A stretch of 64,000 nt of DNA from Atriophallophorus winterbourni (lineage: Eukaryota; Platyhelminthes; Trematoda; Plagiorchiida; Microphallidae): positions 1 to 64,000 of the forward strand of contig JACCGJ010010937.1 in the NCBI GenBank assembly GCA_013407085.1, written 5' to 3'. The notes below the pieces were generated by a model, which had not been told where the DNA came from, searched no databases, and saw nothing but the letters and a program-made list of their open reading frames with translations. Shown here piece by piece: positions 58,516 through 64,000 of the stretch; within the stretch, counting starts at the first letter, position 1, and every line of letters starts with the position of its first letter. Position numbers and translations under genes: made by a program.

Positions 58516-58949
58516 AGTTATTATCGTTCACAAGCCTCAACAGTCAAAGTCTCATCACAGGTCACGTGCAGGTGTAAATCGCGAAATGTACATTTAACAG
58601 AAGCACTATCACTGCTTACCGGATCCAGGCACTTGGCGCAGAGGTCAACTTGTTCCCATGTCTCTGTCGGGACAACAATCGTCGCAGTCACATCTTGATC
58701 GACCGATTTTTCGCCTGCGTTACAAATGTTAGTAGTCTGAATTGGACCGGCAGTTTGAGAGATGGACGTTTGGTCGACTGGTAGATATCGCTGCGTTTGA
58801 ACTCGTGAATTCGTCATTTAGCGAATAATCAAGGGTAACTCCGTAACCACACACGATAGAACAGTGTAACATGTGTCAATGCAATGATAGCGAAAAACCT
58901 AAAAATAGCGGTGGGAAATGTTTGCGTGCGTGAGCAAAAAGAGACATTT

Positions 58950-59108
58950 ACGTGAGGATGGGGAAGTGAGCACCAATATAGATTGGTCATTTATAAGCGC
59001 CTTGAGTGCTTGGCGAAGAAACATTTTGTGACTTTGTATTGGAACATCGTGGTTCTTTGTATGAACCCTATTTAACAGTGGCATACAAGTATATCTTTGT
59101 TTACAAGC
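58950..59108 (+). mobile_element. Hammerhead repeat family 2, unit body without core
   Basis: GGATGGGGAAGTGAGCACC, TTTATAAGCGCCTTGAGTGC, AACATCGTGGTTCTTTGTATG and AACAGTGGCATACAAG follow the family-2 body. The hammerhead is missing on the left, and RTE-X copy C begins where the unit stops (~59108). Confidence 0.7.
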
Positions 59109-59337
59109 ACCCAATGGAGAGGACACGCCATTCCGCTTCTACGGAAAATAACACGGGAAGCAGCAGATACCGGTTAAAAGCTATGGCTCGACTGGCGTAG
59201 AGCTAAGCGCCTGGGGCTGCTTTCGACGGTGGGAGAGACTTCCAGGTCTCATTGGACGGCTACCGCCCGCCTCAAGCTGGGCAGCCCCCAGTCAATAAGG
59301 TGCGGTCTCGCAACGGTCTGCTATCCTCATTGGGTGC

Positions 59338-61305
59338 ATGGGGATTAGGAATCAACCGACAAGCAGACTGTATTTTTCCGCACCAGCGAATCGAAATACC
59401 AAACAACAAATGTCAGTTCTGAAACTTGGAACCTGGAACGTCCGGTCCATGCTTCAAGGATTTCATGACGACGTCTCGAATATCAGAGGCGTTAGAAAGT
59501 CCGCCGTGATTAACAACGAGCTAAAAAGGCTGAATGTCGACGTAGCTGCCCTACAAGAGACGCGCTTACCGGACACTGGTAAGGTAACAGAAAGTGATTA
59601 CACATTCTTTTGGAAAGGAAGAGGTTCCGATGAGCCTCGACTGCATGGAGTTGGGTTTGCCGTGCGAAACGACATATTAAAAGCAACAGAAACGAGCAGC
59701 AGCGGGAGCGAACGGATTTGGACTCTAAATCTGAGGTGCATTACTGGTACCATTACGTTGGTCAACGTTTATGCACCGACGCTCTCTGCGACGCATGCTG
59801 AAAAAGACGCTTTTTATCATAACCTCACAGCCGTCCTGAAAAACGTGCCACAGAAAAACTGTGTAGTGGTATTGGGTGATTTTAATGCCAGAGTTGGTGC
59901 AGATTACGTGTCTTGGCAAAACTGTCTCGGAAGGTTCGGTATAGGTAAAACCAATGAAAATGGGCAACGCCTTTTAGAATTGTGCACACAGTTCAATCTT
60001 TGTGTCAGTAACACATTCTTTCAAACAAAACCACAGCATAAAGTCTCTTGGAAGCATACTCGCTCTAAGCATTGGCATCAGCTTGATCTTATTCTTGTTA
60101 AGCGTACTAATATAGGAAGCGTGCTCCTCACCAGATCATATCAAAGCGCAGACTGCGACACTGATCATTCACAGGTCTGTGCAAAACTGAAGCTTCCCCA
60201 CATGAGATTTTACCGCACCAAATTGTCTGCTAAGCCTAGGATAGACGTTACTCGCATGTGCGAACCTAATCTAACTGCGAAATTCGCAAAAGCCTTCACA
60301 GACGAATTCAACAAGACAACCCCACTTGCATCTGCTTCAGAAAACTGGGAATTGATAAAAAGCAGCATATGCCGAGTCGCACTTTCCACGTTCGGTCCGA
60401 AGAAAGCTCGATCGAGCGACTGGTTCGAAGCAAACGCTTCTGAGATGACTGCTGTGCTGGATGAGAAACGCTCAGCGTTCTTGAGGTTCAAAGGTATGCC
60501 AACAGATGAAAACTTACGTCTTCTAAAAGCAGCTAGAAATAAGGTCCAACAGACTGCAAGGCGATGTGCAAACGACTATTGGACTGAAGTTGGCCTCAAT
60601 ATCCAAAAAGCTGCGAATACCGGAAATTTTCACGGTATGTATGATGGGATCAAGAGAGCCATTAGCCCAAACAAACTTAAAACGGCTCCCATTAAGTCTT
60701 TATCTGGTAAGCCGATTGTCGACAAAACTCAACAAATGGAAAGATGGGTAGAGCACTTCTTCTCTCTCTACTCTAGGGACAGTACGGTTCTACCGCATGC
60801 ACTTGAAAATGTCGAACGGTTGCCGACCATTGAACATCTAGATACCCCTCCTACTCTTGATGAGCTCAATAAGGCAATCGACCGCTTAGCGAATGGGAAG
60901 GCCCATGGTGACGACGGAATTCCACCTGAGCTCATCAAATGCGGTAGAGCAGCATTATTACAGCCTCTTCACCATTTGCTTCTTCAGTGCTGGCAGGAGG
61001 GGGGTGTCCCACAAGAAATGCGAGACACAAAGATCATCACGCTATTTAAGAATAAGGGTGATAGAGGCGACTGCAACAATTACAGAGGAATCTCCCTTCT
61101 GAATGTTGTAGGCAAATTGTTTGCTAAAGTCTTACAGATACGGCTGCAAGTTTTAGCTGATAGAATTTACTCCGATTCTCAATGTGGCTTCCGCAAGGGA
61201 AGATCAACCCGTTTTGACATGATCTTTCTCCTGAGACAACTTTCAAGCAAAAGGGTCGGGAACAGCGTATGCCATTCTACGCTGTTTTTATGTGATTTAC
61301 ACTAA
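59338..61305 (+). CDS. RTE-X LINE polyprotein: endonuclease plus RT fingers (655 aa, broken before motif A)
   Basis: The longest reading frame in the window. Residues ~25-290 are an apparently complete APE-type endonuclease, which nicks target DNA: LKLGTWNVRS, AALQETRLPD (catalytic Glu), RLHGVGFAVRNDI, VNVYAPTL, VVLGDFNARVG (catalytic Asp/Asn), SWKHTRSKHWHQLDLILV, and DCDTDHSQV (catalytic Asp-His). Residues ~290-500 are linker. Residues ~515-645 are the RT N-terminal part: LDELNKAIDRLANGKAHGDD, GIPPELIKCG, KIITLFKNKGDRGDCNNYRG and CGFRKGRSTRFDMIFLLRQL. The frame ends at the site of RT motif A because of indels (61283-61305), so polymerase would not be made. The start ATG is conserved in copy A (MRIRNQP versus MGIRNQP) right after the shared 5' UTR, supporting it. 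Similar copies are sometimes annotated as craniofacial development protein 2; this is transposon-derived. Confidence 0.85.
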   Translation: MGIRNQPTSRLYFSAPANRNTKQQMSVLKLGTWNVRSMLQGFHDDVSNIRGVRKSAVINNELKRLNVDVAALQETRLPDTGKVTESDYTFFWKGRGSDEPRLHGVGFAVRNDILKATETSSSGSERIWTLNLRCITGTITLVNVYAPTLSATHAEKDAFYHNLTAVLKNVPQKNCVVVLGDFNARVGADYVSWQNCLGRFGIGKTNENGQRLLELCTQFNLCVSNTFFQTKPQHKVSWKHTRSKHWHQLDLILVKRTNIGSVLLTRSYQSADCDTDHSQVCAKLKLPHMRFYRTKLSAKPRIDVTRMCEPNLTAKFAKAFTDEFNKTTPLASASENWELIKSSICRVALSTFGPKKARSSDWFEANASEMTAVLDEKRSAFLRFKGMPTDENLRLLKAARNKVQQTARRCANDYWTEVGLNIQKAANTGNFHGMYDGIKRAISPNKLKTAPIKSLSGKPIVDKTQQMERWVEHFFSLYSRDSTVLPHALENVERLPTIEHLDTPPTLDELNKAIDRLANGKAHGDDGIPPELIKCGRAALLQPLHHLLLQCWQEGGVPQEMRDTKIITLFKNKGDRGDCNNYRGISLLNVVGKLFAKVLQIRLQVLADRIYSDSQCGFRKGRSTRFDMIFLLRQLSSKRVGNSVCHSTLFLCDLH

Positions 61306-61407
61306 GGCATTATTATTTTTTTTTTTGTTTGTTTCGACCATCACTTCTTTTGTCATTTGTTCAGGTTTTTTTTGGAGGGTCTTTGTCAAAATGCTTGATC
61401 TGATAGG
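61306..61407 (+). pseudogene. RTE-X RT motif A region, disrupted
   Basis: Against copies A and B, the sequence corresponding to FIDLTKAFDxV is split. There is an extra G (TTTATGTGATT), an ACAC change, then a T-rich insertion ATTATTTTTTTTTTTG between the KAF- and D-coding parts, followed by further T-rich additions (TTCAGGTTTTTTTTGG). After ~61385 the sequence again matches (CAAAATGCTTGATCTGATAGG). Confidence 0.7.
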
Positions 61408-61992
61408 TTGCACCTCCAGGCTGCTCAGGGACTCGTCATTTCGTTCCACTCAGGCATGAAAGGCTCAGTCCACTTTAACGGTTGCAGTTCAGAAGCATTT
61501 GAAATTAGCCGAGGCGTCAAACAAGGGTGTGTTCTTGCTACCACACTGTTCGGCATTTTCTTTGCTCTGCTTCTGAAGCACGCTTTTAGGACGAGAACAG
61601 AAGGCATTCACATACGCACGCGAAGTGATGGTAAGCTTTTCAACCTGAACCGGTTGAGAGCACGAACCAAAGTACGGGATATGATAATCCGTGACCTGTT
61701 GTTTGCCGACGATGCAGCCTTTATTGCTCACTCCCAAGAGAACCTACAGTCGCTAAAGGACTGTTTTTCGTCGGCATGCAAAGACTTTAGCCTAACAATC
61801 AGCATGAGCAAGACCAAAGTCCTTGGTCAAGGGACTGTATCGCCGCCAATCATCACTGTTGGAAACTGTCAGCTTGAACCAGTACATCATTTCATATATC
61901 TTGGTTCAACCATTGCGGATAACCTCTCGCTAGACACGGAGATTGATAAGCGGATTGGCAGAGCAGCTGTCATTCTGTCTCATGGAAACTGA
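61408..61992 (+). pseudogene. RTE-X RT palm and thumb (194 codons open)
   Basis: Continuation of copy C in another frame. VISFHSGMKGSVHFNGCSSEAF leads to motif B (GVKQGCVLATTLFGIFFALL) and motif C (LLFADDAAFIAHS), carrying the two catalytic Asp residues at about 61706-61711, and then KTKVLGQGTVSPPI and HHFIYLGSTIADN. Motifs B and C look functional, but the frame has no motif A and ends at a premature stop (SHGN) where copy A continues with LNSHVL. Confidence 0.8.
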
Positions 61993-62155
61993 TCGTGTTT
62001 TGGGGTAACAAGCAAGTGACTGTTGTAAGACAAAAGATAGATGGTATACAGCGTTGCGTACTAAATGCGTTACTATACGGGCCAAGTGAAACCGGACACC
62101 CACGCAAGACACGACGGAGCTGAATGCTTTCCATCTACGAAGCATCCGTCGTATC

Positions 62156-62467
62156 TTGAACATATCGTGGATGGACAAAGTGACTAATGCTGAAGTGCTT
62201 TCAAAAGCTGGTCTACAGAGCATGTTCACCCTATTACGTCAGCGCCGCCTGCGGTGGCTTGGTCATGTCTATAGAATGGAAAATGGTCGTATTCCGAAAA
62301 ATCTACTCAACGGTGAGTTGCAATTAGGAAGTCGACCATTGAGCAGACCGCACTTGCGGTACAAAGATGTTTGCAAAAGATATATGAGAGCTCTTGGCAT
62401 TGCCCACGCGAGTTGGGAAGAAATTGCTCTTGACCGCTCACATTGGAGATATTGTGTAAAGCGGTAG
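62156..62467 (+). pseudogene. RTE-X ORF C-terminus (103 codons open)
   Basis: Third segment of the copy C ORF: SWMDKVTNAEVLSKAGLQSM, LRQRRLRWLGHVYRMENGRI, RPHLRYKDVCKRYMRALG and the final DRSHWRYCVKR stop. The RRLRWLGHV pattern is shared by the C-termini of RTE-like LINEs. The stretch 61993-62155 before it is frame-shifted relative to copy A (which reads LLYGSKTWTIHTRHEQ there). Confidence 0.8.
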
Positions 62468-62710
62468 TCTGCAAGCCGGGGAGGAGTCAAATACAGCTCG
62501 GGGGCTGCGAACGCAGAGCACGCCGCCGGCGTGCAACTGATTCAAGTACAAAGAGTTATGACTATCGTTGCCAAAGCACTGGGGAGAGATTGTTCCTCCC
62601 GAATCGGGATGATTAGTCAGTCAAAAAGCTGCAAAAATGAAATTCATGCGAGCTGTGATGTCATCATGGTCGACTCGACCGACGGAGGCCAAACAACAAC
62701 AAAAATATAC

Positions 62711-63622
62711 CACTGTGGCCAACCAATTTAGCATGGTGTTAGCTGCACAGGACGAAAGTACCACAAGACTGCACATCCATGCAATGACTTCATTGTCAAA
62801 TAAATTCTTAACTTCTTTCAAAACCCGAATAGCTTTTATTTGACATTGCTTCTCTGTGCTTCCTGAGCATACACTGTACTGGATGGTGGTAGTGTGCATA
62901 TCTCCTGAGAGCTTGCGTTTGGCACTCTTCGTTAGGCAATTCACACTCGCTCTCCATCATCACACCTAACAGCGGCATCAACTTGATCATAATAGTCCTC
63001 AATATCGCTAAAGTTTGTGTTGGATAGGCCGCACCTTTTGAAAGCCCATGCACAGCACCGCTAAATCAAACGAAACCTCTTAAGCGGATGGCATTGAAAG
63101 ATATGTTGAAGCAAGTTCTCCCGAGAAACTCCTGGCGTCAAGATAGCTACGAAGAATATTGGTTTGCTTTTCGGAGCAAATAGCGAGCTCAACTGAATTC
63201 CGAAATAAAAGGGACAAACTTGTTGGGGTTAGAGGTCACACCAGGGCGTAAGTATTGTAAAACCATGTGGTTGTTTCAAAATGGCGCGTATGTAAGTATC
63301 GATTAAGTGTAGATCGTATGAGTGTTTTTTCGAATTACAACAATAAGTATCTAGCAATCGTTTGTTTTACTTTTTTGCGGTTGGCTTCACTGGGTGCACT
63401 TTTTCTCAGACCGCTGAGGTGCCTAGGCCGGCACTTATCCTCGATGTTATTAGCATAAATTGGCTGCACGCAGGTGCTAAGCTGTAGAAGATATTTTTCA
63501 GACTTATGCCAGTCCCTATTTTACTCAATGTTGGTAAAAACGGATTTAAACAATGTGCTGTTGTTTGTACAGCCAACCATTTGAAAGACGCACGTATTAC
63601 CACAACACTGTGGGGCACAAAG
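62711..63622. other. No recognisable feature
   Basis: Anonymous DNA. A 107-codon minus frame (62944-62621) overlaps the RTE-X end and has no recognisable motif. Confidence 0.4.
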
Positions 63623-63636
63623 TGATATAGACCATG
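63623..63636. repeat. Target-site duplication, left copy
   Basis: TGATATAGACCATG, identical to 63796-63809. Confidence 0.88.
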
Positions 63637-63795
63637 AAACAAAATATTCATTTGCATGCTTTTCCGTCATTCACACCCCACGACCGGTTTCGTGCTGTTT
63701 GCACTCATCAGGTAGGGACAGTAAGATCAGGATCACAATGCGCTTGAAACAGTGGAAGAATGGTAAACAAGGAGCGCTAACATACAAGCGCTCCT
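63637..63795 (-). mobile_element. Hammerhead repeat family 1, young solo insertion with TSD
   Basis: A 159-bp minus-strand insert between perfect 14-bp direct repeats. Read 5' to 3' on the minus strand: a short inverted start (AGGAGCGCTTGTATG), then AGCGCTCCTTGTTTACCATTC, TTCCACTGTTTCAAGCGC, GATCCTGATCTTACTG, the fully conserved hammerhead, GTGTGAATGACGG, and GCATGCAAATGAATATTTTGTTT. About two thirds of a unit. The inverted start pairs with the following copy (GGAGCGC...GCGCTCC, 63769-63794). The sequence is close to consensus and the duplication is perfect, so insertion is recent relative to the other copies. Confidence 0.88.
63676..63717 (-). ncRNA. Type I hammerhead ribozyme, all conserved residues present
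   Basis: Reading minus: stem I CCCTAC (63717-63712), CTGATGA (63711-63705), stem II GTGC (63704-63701), loop AAACA (63700-63696), GCAC (63695-63692), GAAA (63691-63688), CCGG then TC (63687-63682), and stem I GTGGGG (63681-63676). Cleavage is predicted after the C of GTC, between 63682 and 63681. Stem I has six pairs (one T.G), stem II four. Stem III is only ACCGGT, a self-complementary hexamer without a loop, so a single molecule can hardly close it. Two molecules, or two units of a multimer, would pair there, as proposed for minimal hammerheads of retroelements. Hammerheads of this type are known in schistosome satellites, Penelope-like elements and retrozymes. Cleavage has not been tested. 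Confidence 0.88.
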
Positions 63796-63809
63796 TGATA
63801 TAGACCATG
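63796..63809. repeat. Target-site duplication, right copy
   Basis: TGATATAGACCATG; see 63623-63636. Confidence 0.88.
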
Positions 63810-64000
63810 TTATCGAAATCTCATGGTGCACCGATTTAAAGCTGTAGGTCGCATGCCAGGATCGTTGTATTTGCTTTAGTGTAATGTGTATACGTTTTCG
63901 TAAAAGTTATCACCATGGGGTGAGCTGATGTAGAGAGAAACACCTCATTTAATCGCAATAAGGAGCCGTTGTTCTTATCTAAGCAAAAAGTAGACGATGT
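63810..64000. other. No recognisable feature
   Basis: Anonymous DNA to the window edge. Confidence 0.4.

Larger units (their letters stand above)
55385..58817 (-). pseudogene. CR1-2 LINE, copy F, internal RT deletion and repeat insertion
   Basis: Minus-strand element. ORF1: Cys/His finger CAKCLDPVSSDSASVKC to HVTCDE (58817-58521, 98 codons open), coiled-coil-like SQVEEELAQMKKS (~58110-58060), and RRM-like part with FIDVSWSERV, LILSNVPEDAT and NYEGNGPRPLKLTLL (57679-57329). ORF2 endonuclease: degenerate start (about 57050-56650) then FKEIPLFNHIL and GKSDHVVIVF (56646-56209). RT keeps only its N-terminus up to SNYRPVTLLP (~55610), which then joins directly to LFYRQEAKGTRSQGYKLIIP, the post-palm tail, in one open frame (55626-55411). 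The catalytic RT palm is therefore deleted (roughly 1 kb). A hammerhead repeat (58202-58505) interrupts ORF1. Dead element. Confidence 0.8.
59108..62710 (+). mobile_element. RTE-X-like LINE, copy C, near full length
   Basis: The best RTE-X copy, about 3.6 kb. The 5' UTR (59108-59337) is GC-richer than its surroundings and shares GCTATGGCTCGACTGG and GCTATCCTCATTGGGTGCATG with copy A. Then come the ORF (59338 onward, three segments), a 3' UTR (62468-62695) shared with the truncated copies at 24.2, 31.9 and 46.6 kb, and a short CAAACAACAACAAAAA tail. The 3' UTR ends with the block GTCGACTCGACCGACGGAGG, which marks the element end in four other copies. Confidence 0.85.

Noticed and set aside
59338..61305. 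Host gene of the 'craniofacial development protein 2' type
   Set aside because: The name is often applied by homology to LINE endonucleases. This frame continues into RT motifs, has 5' and 3' UTRs shared with other copies, and is one of several copies in the window.

Overview
This is eukaryotic, AT-rich, gene-poor DNA built mostly from decayed retrotransposons. I recognise no host protein-coding gene, rRNA or tRNA. Everything that can be identified is a non-LTR retrotransposon (LINE), a short hammerhead-ribozyme repeat, or a microsatellite. The mix of CR1-type LINEs whose ORF1 carries a Cys/His finger, RTE/RTE-X LINEs, and short tandem repeats with hammerheads suggests an invertebrate. A digenean flatworm is the best guess, because hammerhead satellites and SR2-like RTE elements are well known in schistosomes. 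That assignment is inference; a mollusc or cnidarian is not excluded.

Layout. 1-3.1 kb: a CATA microsatellite and a decayed LINE C-terminus (minus strand). 3.2-6.4 kb: an almost full-length dead RTE-X (minus). 6.8-24.7 kb: sparse LINE 3' ends and ribozyme repeats in mostly anonymous DNA. 26.3-33.4 kb: more of the same, plus a 2-kb CR1 fragment. 33.4-44 kb: a dense CR1 block with a degenerate near-full-length copy E (minus), a ribozyme-repeat remnant, a C-terminal copy (plus), and copy G (39.96-43.96 kb, minus) with intact ORF1 and endonuclease reading frames. 45-55 kb: scattered LINE fragments, one RTE 3' end with a TGAA tail, and a ribozyme-repeat dimer. 55.4-58.8 kb: CR1 copy F with a hammerhead-repeat dimer inserted in its ORF1. 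59.1-62.7 kb: RTE-X copy C, with a 655-codon endonuclease/RT frame that breaks at RT motif A. 63.6-63.8 kb: a young hammerhead-repeat insertion with a perfect 14-bp target-site duplication.

The most interesting system is the hammerhead repeat. At least 14 loci on both strands contain recognisable type I hammerhead motifs (CTGATGA, a GTGC/GCAC stem capped by AAACA, GAAA, then ACCGGT and a GTC cleavage site). They recur as about 229-242-bp tandem units with conserved hairpins, and some are flanked by target-site duplications. The architecture is that of retrozymes: non-autonomous retroelements whose transcripts self-cleave and can circularise. Two subfamilies share a common part. The likely machinery donors are the LINEs in the same window; inverted 5' ends at two loci look like target-primed reverse transcription with twin priming. 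One copy (63676-63717, minus) keeps every conserved catalytic residue; most others carry core mutations.
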